DNA of 64,000 bases. It comes from Kiritimatiellia bacterium. GTDB lineage: Bacteria > Verrucomicrobiota > Kiritimatiellia > RFP12 > UBA1067. Where the stretch lies: the NCBI GenBank assembly GCA_017454745.1, contig JAFTCL010000012.1:89882-153881 (forward strand). Direction: 5' to 3'. The translations under genes and the position numbers were made by a program. Below the pieces are notes generated by a model. It was not told the origin of the DNA, did not search any database, and saw only the letters and a list, made by a program, of their open reading frames with translations. Below, piece after piece: positions 33,688 through 44,083 of the stretch (position 1 is the first letter of the stretch; the number at the start of each line of letters is the position of its first letter).

Positions 33688-36600
33688 TTACTCGAAGAAG
33701 AGGATCAGCCCCGCCGGCTTAGGGTTGACGAGGAAGAGCATATTGTCCGACACCTCCGCATGCCAACCCTCCGTAACCGCATCGGCCACATCCGGATTAG
33801 CCGTCGCCGTCACTTCGATTTCCTCCGCCTCTGCGGGTGTCAGCGAGCCAGCCGCGCACAAACGGTAGCGTTGGGTTTGAGCACGGCTCGCTTGCACCAC
33901 TTCGATGTGGCGCAGATTCTTGAGGAAGTTGTTGTTGAGAACTTCCGTCACGTTGACCGCGTCCGTCAGTTTCGCACCGTCGATGCCCACGCGCCATGTG
34001 CCGCCGGGAGTGAACTCGAAGTTGCCGCAGAGCGAGCCAGAACCAGCGAGCGTCCCCCAAATCGGGCACGGCCCCGCCGATATGTTGTTGAGCGTCGAAC
34101 CCGCCGCCAGCGTCGAAGTGCCGCCAAGGCCCGTGCCGCACACGCGCATCTCGAAGCTGCCTTCATCGAACGGCACGGCCTCGTCCATGCCCGGCGCCTT
34201 CACCGTCACCGAGTTATTGTAGCCCACGTTGCCGGTGTTGTCCGCAACGCGCACGTCAAAACGGTGCCAACCCGCAGTGAGCGTCACCGTTCCCTGACCG
34301 ATGATCGTTTCGGACCACGATGTCGTCTTGCACACGAGCTGTCCGTCAATGATGATTGAAACGACATCGTCGAAGTGTCCAGTGAATTCATATTCGCCCG
34401 CCTCCGGTGCGAAGAATTCGCCCGTGAAGCGGCAGGTCGTCTTGTTCGGGCAGAACGCGCGCAATTCCTTACCGTTGTACGCGCGCAACATCTGCAACGA
34501 ACCTAGGCAGCCCGACGACGTACCCGCGAAGTCGGGCGTATCGAGCGCCGCCGTGTCGTAAACGGACATCTTCTGCCACGCGCACACGCCAGGGCGCATC
34601 CGCAGCGTTGACGGATCGAACTTGGTATAGTAGATCGAGCTGCTCTCTACATTCGGCTGCTTCGTCGTCCAGCCAAGAGCCATCACACCCTTCCAGTCCG
34701 AATAGCCCGGCCCCTGTCCGCCCGTCTGGTCATACGCGCACACGCGGAAGCTGTGCCAACCCGGCTGCAGTTCGCGGTTGCCCGTGCCGACCACCTGCCA
34801 GCTCTGTCCGATCGTACCCACGTTTGAAATGATTACCTCGCCATCAACCTCAAAGGTCAGATAGTCGTCGTAAGTACCCGCGAAGTAGTACACCTTTGCC
34901 TCCGGCACGTAGAACTGGCCGCGGTAGCAGTAGAAGCAGTACTGGATGCTCGACGAATCGTCGAAACGATGCAGACGCTCCATCGTGTTTACCAGATATT
35001 GATAAGAACCAGTGTAGTTTGTCACCGCAGCAAAGTTGGTGAACTCGGCCGTCGTGAACGCGCCCATCTCGACGAGGCTCTCGCCCGCGATGTCGATCGT
35101 AGCCTGCGCGTTCTCGCCTAGCGAAAGTCCGCCCGCGAAACCCGATGCGCCCGAAAGATCGGCGACCGCCGCGCCCTCGACCTTCCAGTTGCCCTTCGGC
35201 ACATTCTGGAAGTGCTTAGTGGACGTGAAGGATCCTTCGCCCGTGATCGTCACGTCGCTGAAGCCTTCCAGGCCCGTCTGCCACTTGACGGACTGCCCGT
35301 TGAGGTCGATGGTGTAGTCACCCGCATCGCTCGCCTTTTCGCCGAAGCAGCTCCAATACGTCGCGTACGGCAATACGAGCACGTCTGTCGGTTTGAGCGT
35401 ACCGCCCGCGAGGTTCAGATACGGCGATCCGTACTTGACCTCGCCGGCCGTGAATCCGTCCGAACCCAGTTCAAGCAGGCCGCCGCGCTGGATGAAACGC
35501 TCGTCATGCGCATAGCCCTTGGCATCGTTCGTGCGCCCGCGCACTTTCACGCCTTTCGCCGCAATCGTGCCCTCGTTGAGTTCCACATAGCCGTACGCGG
35601 AGTCCTGCGCCGCCACCAGACTTGTGTTTGGCACATTCACGGTACCGCCATCCACGCGCAGATAGTGCTTGGACGTGCTTGCGCCGCTCCAGTAACCAAC
35701 GTAGAAATAGGGATTAGTGCCGGTGAAGTTGACCGTACCGCCCGTCTTCACTTCGAGAACGCTGTTCTTCGGCGCCTTGTCCGTACCGCCAACTTCAAGC
35801 TGCTGCGAAACATTCACCGTCGAACCCTCGTCAACGATCAAACGACCGAAATTGGCCGAGTTGCCGAGAATCAGCCGGTAGGCATTCCACGTTGCCCCTT
35901 TAAGAACCAGATCGGCCTGTTCGTTGGCCGAATAGACGTAAACGAGTTTGTTCCCCTCGCTCGCCCTCGCAATGATGTCGTCGAACTCATCTCCGATTGT
36001 CGAGGCGGTGCCGAATACGAACCTCACATCCGCCGTCAAGGTACCGAAGGACGGAAACACCAACGGTACCGTTGTCGTACCGGCGTTACCGAACTGGAGC
36101 GCCCCGCCCGTGACGTTGATCGTCCCCTCGTACGACGTATCGTGCGCAAAGGCAAGAGTGCCAGCACGCGACTCGAATGTACCCGTGCCAGTCAGGTTCT
36201 CGGCGAAGCAGAGGATGCCGCCGCCTGTCTTGACAATTGCGCCATTGTTGACGAACGGCACATTGAACGAAACCTCTGAACCGTTGGCCATCGTCACCGT
36301 TGCATCCGGTTGAACGGTCACGGGACAGCCCACGCCCGTCGCAGCACCAGCCAGCACCGTTGCGGAACCATCTTCGAAAAAGATTGGCATTTCGGGGGTC
36401 ATACTCCCTCCGTAGAAATTTACGGCGGATGTGCCGTACACATGGATGCCGTTCGTGATAACGCCGTCCAAGGTGCCTTGGAACTGCGTCTTCGCGTCGC
36501 GCAACTCCATGCGGTCCAACGCGAAGGAGGTGTTGGAGAAAGTCGTCGACTCATCCCGCACGGGATTGCGTAGCGTCAACGTGTAGGGGCCTTCGACGCT

Positions 36601-39600
36601 GGCCTGCGAAGTGGCTTCCGCAGAATTCGCCAGCGGGCGCACCGACAGGTAACCGCCGCCGAAAGATGCATGATCCGTCAGAATGAGCGAACCAACAGTC
36701 TCACCCCAATGCGCGATTGAATTCGAGTTGTAGAGCGCACCCTTCCCGTCCGGACCATCACCCGCAAGGAATAGCTTCTTGCCATGCACCGCCTCGGTCT
36801 TGCGGATGCCGGCGTCGGTGCTGCCGTGATCGACATTCACATCGAGGCGCGCACCCGCCGCCACATGGATTTCGCCAGGTGTCGCCGCCCCTGCAAGCGT
36901 CTCGGTGACGTTGAGCTTCACCGTACCGGCCTGAATGTCGAGGCCGCCCGCCTGCGCAACCGCCGTATCATCAATCGTCAGCTCGCCCAACCCCTTCTTC
37001 TCGATGACACTCGCCGCCGAACCCACGCCGCCGACAAGTGTCATCGCCTGATCACCCGTGTCGATGGTGAATCTTCCACCCGCACCGAGCGACAACATTT
37101 CGTTGAAGGCCTGCGGCTGCTCCGAAGCGTTAACTATCTTCTCCTGGATTGTCAACAACGACCCGCTTGTCGTGAACGCGCCCGCATTTGGCCCGAAGGT
37201 GATGCCGTTCACAACGAGATCAGCGATATCCATTGTAGTAGCCAGATTCACGGCAGTATTGAATGTCACTACCGCGCCGACTTCCGGAACCACGCCGTCC
37301 TGCCAGTTCGCAGAATCAGACCACGCGCCCGTCGTCCCGCCGCCAGTCCATTCGACCTGGGCGGCGTCCTTGGACACAAGAACAAGGTTGCCGCTCTCAA
37401 TCGCGAGCGCCGCCGGCAGATTAACCGAGAGGGCGAACTTAGCAAGGTCTGCATCCGTGAGCGCCCCGCCCGCAAGAAGCGTGCGCGGGGATTCTAGTTC
37501 TGCAATGCCCACGGCGTTGACGAGCAGCAGAACGGGATTCGCATCCGTCACCTGCGTAAGGTCGAGCGCACCAACCGTGAACGTGTCATTGCCCGTGACC
37601 GTCACGTCGAGGCCAAGACGCACGCCCGCGCCAAGCGCCATCGTGCCCGCGACGGAGAAGGACTGCACCGTGCCGTCGTCCACAAGGAACGCACCATCCG
37701 CAATCGTTAACGCCGGATAGGAAGTCACGCCGGACATCGATACTCCAAGCGGGCCCGTCTTCTCTACGCGAGTGCAGCCCACCGGGACTTCATCTGCCGC
37801 GAACGCTCCCGTATAGATGGTGAACACCGTCCCGTCAATAGTCGAGCACTTCGGATCAAAGAAAAACGATTGACTCCCAAGGCTGGCATGGAAAGCCGTA
37901 TCGGGATTCTCGTCCAGAAGGTCCAGAAGGCCTGCCTCGCCATTCGACCGCACATACGGAACGTAAGAATGCACCGGCGTGCCGTTCTCTGAAATCGTCA
38001 GATCGTAGAGCTTCATCGCCTGATTGCGACGGACCTCCGTGCCGTTGTGGCCCGCAAACACGATGATGCTGCCCGCGTATGGCGTGTTCACCGTCGTAAT
38101 CGTCGCCGTCTGGTCATTGACCGTGAGCTTGTTCTTTTCGAGCGCCACATAGAGGTCTGTGCCCGGAGTAATCTCAATCTGCGCCTCACCGTAGGTGGCG
38201 TTGCAGAAGAGTCCGTTCAGTTTCGCTGTGTTATTGTAGTAACGCAGCGTCACCGCGTTGGCGCTTGTGTCGTTGTTCATCACGCCGAAAAACTCGGCCC
38301 ACGAAACCGTGCAGGCCGACGGGTTCAGATGGGCTTCAATCTTAGTGTCAACCGTCGGCAGATAACCCGTGTCTATCCACTGCGTGCCAGTTGACTCCAC
38401 CGCCGCAACCCGCATGCCCAATGTCTCGTCCGGCGCGAAGAAGCGTCCGCCACCCGCGTTGCCATAAAACATCTTGCTCGTACGATCATATAGTCCAATT
38501 TCGCCGCGCGGCGAAATGCACGGCGCGAAGTCGCGCACCAGTTCGTCCCCTTCGTATATGCGGAAGTTGTAGAGCAGCATCTCGCCGCGATAGCCGGCGG
38601 CCGCACGTACAGTATCGGCATCGAAGATGTAAAGCGTATCGCCGTCAACGCCTATTGACGCCACCGGCGAGCTCAGCTGTCCGTCCGGTAGCGAACCGCC
38701 ATGCCACGTGACGCAACCATCGCTGTAGGCCACGGTCACGCGTTCACCAAAGGGGAAGGAGCTGAGCGGCGCATAAAGGTTTACCGTCGTGCCGACGATT
38801 GGATCATCGGCCGAGTGGAACGCGACCTGTCCCGCGCTGCGCGGCATGAAAACAAGCGAACGCCAACCGGACGCCGAGTCCTGCGCACCGAACGCCGCAA
38901 GCGAAGCCGTCTCCTGCTCCGGCACGAGGATCTCGCAGCTGAGCGTGGTGAACGGCGTGTGCAGATAGCCGGTGTCGATATACTGGGCTCCCATTGATCT
39001 GATGTACTCGAGCGGCGTGTATCCGGTCGGCAGCGGCTGCACCGCCCCCGCGTAGGCGATCGTGAGTGCCCCGTCTTCGACGCCGAGCGTGAACGGCACG
39101 CCGCTCACCACCTTGAATTTCGCGATATCCGCATCCGTCACGCCACCGGCGATGATTGCACGCGTCCCCGCAAACGCAACAGTTCCGATATCGTGAAACG
39201 CAAGTGTCACCGGATTCTCCGCGCTCGCGGTCGAAAGATCGATTGATTCGGCCGTAATCTGATCCGCCCCGTCGGCCGTAACATCGAACTGCAGCCGCGT
39301 GCCGCCCGCGAGAGTAAGCGCGCCGGCCACCGTGTAGTTCTTCGCCAGACCGTCCCAGAACGAAACAACGCCCTGTTCCACGTTGAACGCTGGATACAAG
39401 GTAACGTCCGCCGCCTTGAGCGCGAGCGGCCCCGTCTTCTTGACGGTTGCATACGGCGCAATGTCCTCTGTCGTGACACGGCCTTCTAAAAGCGTCAGGT
39501 TGCCGAGATTTTCCATATAGGTGAAAGAACCGCCGCAGGCAAGCGCGCAAGCCCCCATGTTCTGGCAAGTAGTCCCGTTGGCCTTGTCATAGAGCAGCAC

Positions 39601-40782
39601 GGCGTTGTCCACCGTGCGCATCGGCACGTAGTCTCGCTTCAACGCACCGTTTTCGGAGATTTTGAAGGTGTACATACGGACATTCTGATATCGGCGCGCC
39701 GATCCGCTGTTGTTGCCGCAGAAGAGATTGAGATGGCTCTGGTAGGGACTGTTGACCGTCGTCACCGCCACCGTCGTCGCGTTGACGGCAAAGACCCCCG
39801 ATTCCAGAAGGATGTGCATATCGGTGTTGTTCGACACTCCGATCTTCGCCTCGGCATAGCTGTTGTTGCAGAAGAGACCGTTCAGGTTGGTTTCCTTGTT
39901 ATAGTAGCGTACCGCGACGGCGTTGGCGGAGGAATCGTTACTCATCACGCCGAAAAGTTCGGACCAAGCCTCGGTCGCGCCGGCCGGGCGCATATCCGCC
40001 TCGATCCGCGTCGCGAGGTTCGGCACGTAACCGGTGTTGAACCACTGCTTACCCAGCGCCTGAGACCAGATTTTGCCGCCGAAGCGCATCTCCGGCTCGC
40101 CCGGCACGTAGAAACGCCCCTCGCCGCGGTTGTTGTGGAATCCGCCATCCACCAAGTCGAAAAGCCCCGGTTCGCCGGCGGGCGAGATGCACGGCACGAA
40201 ATCCCGTTTCAGCTCGTCGCTTTCGTAGATTTTGAAAGAATATAGCTTCATGATCGAACACGAACTAGCCTCCACCGCCGTGCCGCGCGACGACGTTGAC
40301 TGGTTCATCGCGAAGATAAAGAGCGAGTGGATGCCGTCGTCGAGCGTACCTGTGGTCGTGATCGACCCCGTCAGATTCGGCTTTTCGAGACCGCGCCAAC
40401 TCGCCGTCGCCCCGTCCACCGTAATCTCCACAATTTCGCCGTATGGCAGGTTGTCGCCCGTCGCCTCCGCCCCCGTGCGCCCGTATACCGTACCCGGCTT
40501 GGTGGATGTCGCGAAAAATTCAAGGGCGTTTTTGCTGTAGGAGCCGTTCCGGGAACCGAACAGCGTGGACCATGTGCCGAACTGGACTTCCGGCACGTTC
40601 GCCACGCACACGACCTTCGTGTTCCTCGTGTGTGTATGTTCCGCTTTAATGTACTGCCCGCCCGAAGATTCGAGATAATCGATGCGCGTGTAGCCTTCCG
40701 GCAGCGCCGCCTCATCGGCCTGCGCCACACCACACGCAACGCCCACCGCAAGCGCCGCCAACCAACTCATTAGTTTCTTCAT
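33688..40782 (-). CDS. Giant secreted modular protein with beta-strand repeats and PA14-like domains
   Basis: A 2364-residue exported protein with a signal peptide ending near GVAQAD. Residues about 28-1000 contain four jelly-roll-like blocks arranged as a duplicated pair. Blocks A1 and A2 share (D/E)YIxSxGxQYI starts and IYE-DEL-RDF-PCISP ends; blocks B1 and B2 share ELFGVM-ND-SANAV-RYYN. From about 1140 (GAWSDSANWQDG) to 1900 run autotransporter-associated beta-strand (PATR-like) repeats. Two PA14-like domains follow near 1920-2060 (FYVPEAKVYYFAGTYDDYL) and 2100-2195 (FFAPEAGEYEFTGHFDDV). No autotransporter beta-barrel is visible at the C-terminus, so the mode of surface attachment is unclear. 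GGAGGGG precedes the ATG, and a TTGCAG-17-TAAACT promoter lies upstream. Probably an adhesin or glycan-binding surface protein; function not proven. Confidence 0.85.
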   Translation of the reverse strand: MKKLMSWLAALAVGVACGVAQADEAALPEGYTRIDYLESSGGQYIKAEHTHTRNTKVVCVANVPEVQFGTWSTLFGSRNGSYSKNALEFFATSTKPGTVYGRTGAEATGDNLPYGEIVEITVDGATASWRGLEKPNLTGSITTTGTLDDGIHSLFIFAMNQSTSSRGTAVEASSCSIMKLYSFKIYESDELKRDFVPCISPAGEPGLFDLVDGGFHNNRGEGRFYVPGEPEMRFGGKIWSQALGKQWFNTGYVPNLATRIEADMRPAGATEAWSELFGVMSNDSSANAVAVRYYNKETNLNGLFCNNSYAEAKIGVSNNTDMHILLESGVFAVNATTVAVTTVNSPYQSHLNLFCGNNSGSARRYQNVRMYTFKISENGALKRDYVPMRTVDNAVLLYDKANGTTCQNMGACALACGGSFTYMENLGNLTLLEGRVTTEDIAPYATVKKTGPLALKAADVTLYPAFNVEQGVVSFWDGLAKNYTVAGALTLAGGTRLQFDVTADGADQITAESIDLSTASAENPVTLAFHDIGTVAFAGTRAIIAGGVTDADIAKFKVVSGVPFTLGVEDGALTIAYAGAVQPLPTGYTPLEYIRSMGAQYIDTGYLHTPFTTLSCEILVPEQETASLAAFGAQDSASGWRSLVFMPRSAGQVAFHSADDPIVGTTVNLYAPLSSFPFGERVTVAYSDGCVTWHGGSLPDGQLSSPVASIGVDGDTLYIFDADTVRAAAGYRGEMLLYNFRIYEGDELVRDFAPCISPRGEIGLYDRTSKMFYGNAGGGRFFAPDETLGMRVAAVESTGTQWIDTGYLPTVDTKIEAHLNPSACTVSWAEFFGVMNNDTSANAVTLRYYNNTAKLNGLFCNATYGEAQIEITPGTDLYVALEKNKLTVNDQTATITTVNTPYAGSIIVFAGHNGTEVRRNQAMKLYDLTISENGTPVHSYVPYVRSNGEAGLLDLLDENPDTAFHASLGSQSFFFDPKCSTIDGTVFTIYTGAFAADEVPVGCTRVEKTGPLGVSMSGVTSYPALTIADGAFLVDDGTVQSFSVAGTMALGAGVRLGLDVTVTGNDTFTVGALDLTQVTDANPVLLLVNAVGIAELESPRTLLAGGALTDADLAKFALSVNLPAALAIESGNLVLVSKDAAQVEWTGGGTTGAWSDSANWQDGVVPEVGAVVTFNTAVNLATTMDIADLVVNGITFGPNAGAFTTSGSLLTIQEKIVNASEQPQAFNEMLSLGAGGRFTIDTGDQAMTLVGGVGSAASVIEKKGLGELTIDDTAVAQAGGLDIQAGTVKLNVTETLAGAATPGEIHVAAGARLDVNVDHGSTDAGIRKTEAVHGKKLFLAGDGPDGKGALYNSNSIAHWGETVGSLILTDHASFGGGYLSVRPLANSAEATSQASVEGPYTLTLRNPVRDESTTFSNTSFALDRMELRDAKTQFQGTLDGVITNGIHVYGTSAVNFYGGSMTPEMPIFFEDGSATVLAGAATGVGCPVTVQPDATVTMANGSEVSFNVPFVNNGAIVKTGGGILCFAENLTGTGTFESRAGTLAFAHDTSYEGTINVTGGALQFGNAGTTTVPLVFPSFGTLTADVRFVFGTASTIGDEFDDIIARASEGNKLVYVYSANEQADLVLKGATWNAYRLILGNSANFGRLIVDEGSTVNVSQQLEVGGTDKAPKNSVLEVKTGGTVNFTGTNPYFYVGYWSGASTSKHYLRVDGGTVNVPNTSLVAAQDSAYGYVELNEGTIAAKGVKVRGRTNDAKGYAHDERFIQRGGLLELGSDGFTAGEVKYGSPYLNLAGGTLKPTDVLVLPYATYWSCFGEKASDAGDYTIDLNGQSVKWQTGLEGFSDVTITGEGSFTSTKHFQNVPKGNWKVEGAAVADLSGASGFAGGLSLGENAQATIDIAGESLVEMGAFTTAEFTNFAAVTNYTGSYQYLVNTMERLHRFDDSSSIQYCFYCYRGQFYVPEAKVYYFAGTYDDYLTFEVDGEVIISNVGTIGQSWQVVGTGNRELQPGWHSFRVCAYDQTGGQGPGYSDWKGVMALGWTTKQPNVESSSIYYTKFDPSTLRMRPGVCAWQKMSVYDTAALDTPDFAGTSSGCLGSLQMLRAYNGKELRAFCPNKTTCRFTGEFFAPEAGEYEFTGHFDDVVSIIIDGQLVCKTTSWSETIIGQGTVTLTAGWHRFDVRVADNTGNVGYNNSVTVKAPGMDEAVPFDEGSFEMRVCGTGLGGTSTLAAGSTLNNISAGPCPIWGTLAGSGSLCGNFEFTPGGTWRVGIDGAKLTDAVNVTEVLNNNFLKNLRHIEVVQASRAQTQRYRLCAAGSLTPAEAEEIEVTATANPDVADAVTEGWHAEVSDNMLFLVNPKPAGLILFFE

Positions 40783-40873
40783 AGTCCCCTCCAGTTACAG
40801 TCCACCAGCAAATTTCCAGCTCAACACCCATTGCACGGCCGACGCCGACAATACTTTCATGCGAACGGAAAAC

Positions 40874-40902
40874 AGTTTAGCAAATTCCGGTGGGAGCTGC
40901 AA
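40874..40902 (-). promoter_or_regulatory. Predicted promoter of the giant secreted protein gene
   Basis: On the minus strand TTGCAG (40902-40897) and TAAACT (40879-40874) are 17 bases apart, some 90 bases before the ATG. It is divergent from the promoter of the oxidoreductase operon, whose -35 begins 48 bases away. Confidence 0.5.
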
Positions 40903-40949
40903 GGAGAAAACATTAGACCGGCACGATCACATCATTTCTCTTTTTCACA

Positions 40950-40978
40950 TTGCATTGCCGTTCGGTTTTTGATAAAAT
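40950..40978 (+). promoter_or_regulatory. Predicted promoter of the oxidoreductase operon
   Basis: TTGCAT at 40950-40955 and TAAAAT at 40973-40978 have a 17-base spacer. The start point would be near 40985, only about 25 bases before ATG 41010. Confidence 0.55.
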
Positions 40979-41009
40979 TTGCACCGTATAAGTGATGGAG
41001 TTGTTTGTT

Positions 41010-42449
41010 ATGCAGGGAGAATTTTCCAGAAGAAGCGTTTTGAAACTTTGCACCGGCGCGGCGGCACTCCCGGCGGCGCCATTTAACGTGTTGGCCCAGG
41101 GGGTTGGCGGAACAACGCGGCTCGGCAAGATTCAGGTAGGCGTAATCGGCTGCGGGCGCATCGCGTCCAGCATGGATGTGGCGGGATTGTCGCAATGCCC
41201 GGATTTGGCGGTGCCGGTGGCGGCGGCGGATTGCGACCGGGTTCGGCTCAACGCGATGCCGGAACGGGTTCGCCAGCTTTACGGCGACACCACAGTGCCG
41301 GAGCTAAAACTGGCCGACGATTACCACGAACTGCTGGCCAACCCGGCGGTTGACGCGGTAATGATCTGCACCCCGGATTTCTGCCACGCCGAAATCTGCA
41401 TCGAGGCGGCGCTGGCGGGCAAGGATGTTTACGTGCAGAAGCCTTTGACGATGACGGTGTTCGAGGGGCGGAAAATCGTCGAGGTGCTCAAGAAGACGGA
41501 ACGGGTTTTCCATATCGGCTCGCAACAGCGATCGGAGGGGCGCAGCACTTTCGGTCCCCAATTCCGCAAGGCGGCCGAATACGTGCGCGACGGGCGGCTG
41601 GGAAAGCTGCTGAAAGTCGAGGTGGGGCTGCCCAGCGACCCGGCGGAACCGGCGGATCTGCCGCTTGAGCAGCCGGTGCCGCCGACCTTCAACTTCGACC
41701 GCTGGCTGGGGCGAAGCCCGTTGGCGCCGTACAGCGAACTGCGCACCCACCCGCAGGGGAAAAACGGCAAACCCCGTTTCGGGCGGCCCGGCTGGATGAC
41801 CGTGCGCCAGTATGACTTGGGAATGATCGCAAACTGGGGGGCGCACCATCTGGACATCGTGCAATGGGCGTTGGGAATGGACGACTCCGGGCCGGTGGCG
41901 GCGGAAGGACGGGCGGAGTTCCCCAAACGCCGGCTGTGGAACACCCACGGCAAGTTCGACGTCAAACTCACCTACCCCGGCGGACTGGTCGTCAATGTAG
42001 CCGGAACCGACGTTTATCCGAACGGCATCAGGTTCATCGGCGAAAAGGGCTGGATTTTCTGTTCGCGCAATTCGGAAAAAACGCTGATTGACGTACCCTC
42101 CGCCGGCGGCAAGCACGGCCGCTGGAGACCGCTGGAAGCGAGCGAGGCGGCGTTGATTTCCGGCGAGGTCGAACATCCGCTGGCGCGCAACAAGCTGAGC
42201 CACCACCGGGTTTGGCTCGAAAGCATCAAGAGCCGCAAGCCCACCAACATCCCGCCGGAAACCGCGCACCGCAGCACCACCGCGTGCATTCTGGCGGCCA
42301 CCGCGATGGATTTGGGACGCAAACTGAACTGGGATCCGAAAGCCGAACGATTTGTCAACGACGATGAAGCCAACCAAACCCTGTCATTGCCGGAACGCGC
42401 CCCGTACGGGGTTCGCAACGTCTTGAAGAGGGCCGGCTGGGAGAGCTGA
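41010..42449 (+). CDS. Tat-exported Gfo/Idh/MocA-family oxidoreductase
   Basis: NAD(P)-dependent sugar oxidoreductase family, here with a twin-arginine leader (SRRSVLKLCTGAAALPAAP), so it is probably exported. After the leader comes the Rossmann motif VGVIGCGRIASSMD, then the family's DAVMICTPDFCHAEI and the cofactor/active-site VYVQKPLTMTVFEG. A C-terminal substrate domain contains GMIANWGAHHLDIVQWALGMD. ATG 41010 gives the usual short basic start and has GGAG ten bases upstream; GTG 40992 and ATG 40995 are alternatives. About 42 bases separate it from a second paralogue. PVC and Bacteroidota genomes carry many such exported members; the substrate is unknown. Confidence 0.88.
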   Translation: MQGEFSRRSVLKLCTGAAALPAAPFNVLAQGVGGTTRLGKIQVGVIGCGRIASSMDVAGLSQCPDLAVPVAAADCDRVRLNAMPERVRQLYGDTTVPELKLADDYHELLANPAVDAVMICTPDFCHAEICIEAALAGKDVYVQKPLTMTVFEGRKIVEVLKKTERVFHIGSQQRSEGRSTFGPQFRKAAEYVRDGRLGKLLKVEVGLPSDPAEPADLPLEQPVPPTFNFDRWLGRSPLAPYSELRTHPQGKNGKPRFGRPGWMTVRQYDLGMIANWGAHHLDIVQWALGMDDSGPVAAEGRAEFPKRRLWNTHGKFDVKLTYPGGLVVNVAGTDVYPNGIRFIGEKGWIFCSRNSEKTLIDVPSAGGKHGRWRPLEASEAALISGEVEHPLARNKLSHHRVWLESIKSRKPTNIPPETAHRSTTACILAATAMDLGRKLNWDPKAERFVNDDEANQTLSLPERAPYGVRNVLKRAGWES

Positions 42450-42491
42450 ATCTCACCCGTAAACCAAACGCAAACAACACAAGGAGTAAAA

Positions 42492-44009
42492 ATGAACCGC
42501 AGGAGTTTCTTGAAAAACGCCGGAATCATGGGGGCGATATCGGCTTTTCCGTCAATCGTGCCCAGCATCTGCGTGTCGGGCTGCCGCCACGCCGAGGCCG
42601 CCATCGGCATGGCCAAACGCAAATACGGGCCGAATGATCTGATCAACGTCGGGGTGATCGGCCAGGGGCGCATCGCCATCACGATGGATATGCCGCTGCT
42701 GATCAACTATACCGGCAAGGCAAGGATCGTGGCCGTGTGCGACCTCGACCCCATCCGTCGCGCCAACGGCAAGAGTTTCGTGGAAAAGAAATACAACGAG
42801 AAACTGAAAGTCGACGACTACCGGGTTGACGCCTACGAAAACTTCGAGGAACTGCTTGCCCGCAAGGACATCGACGCGGTGATGATCTGCCTGCCCGACC
42901 ATTGGCACGCCATCGTGGCGGTGTCGGCGATTATCGCGGGCAAGGACGTGTGGCTGCAGAAACCTTTCTCGCAGACCATCGGCGAGGGGCGAATCATCGC
43001 CAATCTGGCCAAGAAGTACCACACCGTGATGCAGGTGGGTAGCTGGCAGCGCTCCAACACCCAGTTCCACGACGTTTGCGAGCTGGTCCGCAACGGCCGT
43101 ATCGGGAAGATCGCCAAGGTTGAGGTCGGCATCGGACTCGACAAGGCCGGCGGCAGCAGCACCCCGATGCCGATCCCGACGGGGTTCAACTATGACAAAT
43201 GGCTCGGACCGACCCCCAGCGAGGCTGATGGCGCCTTCTACACCGAGACCCGCGTCCACACCCAAAACATCAAGCGCGTGGGCGACCGTCCGGGCTGGAT
43301 CCAGATGGCTCCGTACGGCTGGGGCATGATCACCAACTGGGGAGCGCACCACCTGGACATCGCCCAGTGGGGCCTGGGATTCGAGGATAGCGGGCCGAAC
43401 TGCGTCTCCGGCAGCTGCGAATGGATGGACACCACCGGCGGCAAACTGTGGAACGTTCACACCACTTACGACCTGCACTATTTCTATCCGGGCAACATTG
43501 ATTTGCACGTCTGTAACCAATACCCGATGGGCGTCAAATTCATCGGCGAAAACGGCGAATGGTTGTACTGCATGCGCGGCGCGGTCAAGGTCACCCCGTC
43601 GGATCCGGACGTGCCGGCGAACGGCAAGATGCAACCGCTGATGGCGAGCAAGAACAAGTTGCTGGAGCCGATCGCCAATCCGACCGTGAAGCTGAAAGAG
43701 CCGGAGGTTTACGACGGCAAATCGGCTCGCTACAACACCAGTGACCATTGGGGGAACTGGCTGGACGGCATTCGGCGCGACGATCCCGACTACACGGTCA
43801 CCAACGCCGAACACGCGCATCGCTCCACTTCGATCTGTTCGCTGGGCAACATGTGCATGAAAACCGGCAAGGCGCTCAATTGGGATCCGAAGACCGAGCG
43901 CACCGGCGACGCCGACGCCGACAAGCTGCTCAAGCCGTTCGAACGCGGCCCGTACAGCATTGCCAACGTGTTGAAAGCCAACGGCCTTGACATCAAGAAG
44001 TTTGCTTAA
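42492..44009 (+). CDS. Tat-exported Gfo/Idh/MocA-family oxidoreductase, second paralogue
   Basis: A 505-residue relative of the preceding gene product. It has its own twin-arginine leader (NRRSFLKNAGIMGAISAF), a Rossmann segment INVGVIGQGRIAITMD, IDAVMICLPDHWHAIV, VWLQKPFSQTIGEG and MITNWGAHHLDIAQWGLGFED. Compared with the first copy it has additional segments in the C-terminal domain (CEWMDTTGGKLWNVHTTYDL). AAGGAGTAAAA precedes the ATG. Both proteins could act on related substrates, or form mixed oligomers. Followed by a TIM-barrel isomerase gene on the same strand. Confidence 0.88.
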   Translation: MNRRSFLKNAGIMGAISAFPSIVPSICVSGCRHAEAAIGMAKRKYGPNDLINVGVIGQGRIAITMDMPLLINYTGKARIVAVCDLDPIRRANGKSFVEKKYNEKLKVDDYRVDAYENFEELLARKDIDAVMICLPDHWHAIVAVSAIIAGKDVWLQKPFSQTIGEGRIIANLAKKYHTVMQVGSWQRSNTQFHDVCELVRNGRIGKIAKVEVGIGLDKAGGSSTPMPIPTGFNYDKWLGPTPSEADGAFYTETRVHTQNIKRVGDRPGWIQMAPYGWGMITNWGAHHLDIAQWGLGFEDSGPNCVSGSCEWMDTTGGKLWNVHTTYDLHYFYPGNIDLHVCNQYPMGVKFIGENGEWLYCMRGAVKVTPSDPDVPANGKMQPLMASKNKLLEPIANPTVKLKEPEVYDGKSARYNTSDHWGNWLDGIRRDDPDYTVTNAEHAHRSTSICSLGNMCMKTGKALNWDPKTERTGDADADKLLKPFERGPYSIANVLKANGLDIKKFA

Positions 44010-44083
44010 CCGTATGACCTTTGGGGCGGCGGACGGCGCGGTCGCCAAACCCGCCGCCCCGAAACAACCAAGGAGAAACACTA

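Noticed and set aside
33439..34359. Long plus-strand frame opposite the 3' end of the giant gene
   Set aside because: Arg/His-rich translation typical of the complement of a GC-rich gene; the minus strand has clear domains.
40950..40985. Possible terminator or tRNA in the divergent gap
   Set aside because: No stem of useful length and no tRNA arms; promoter elements explain the sequence.
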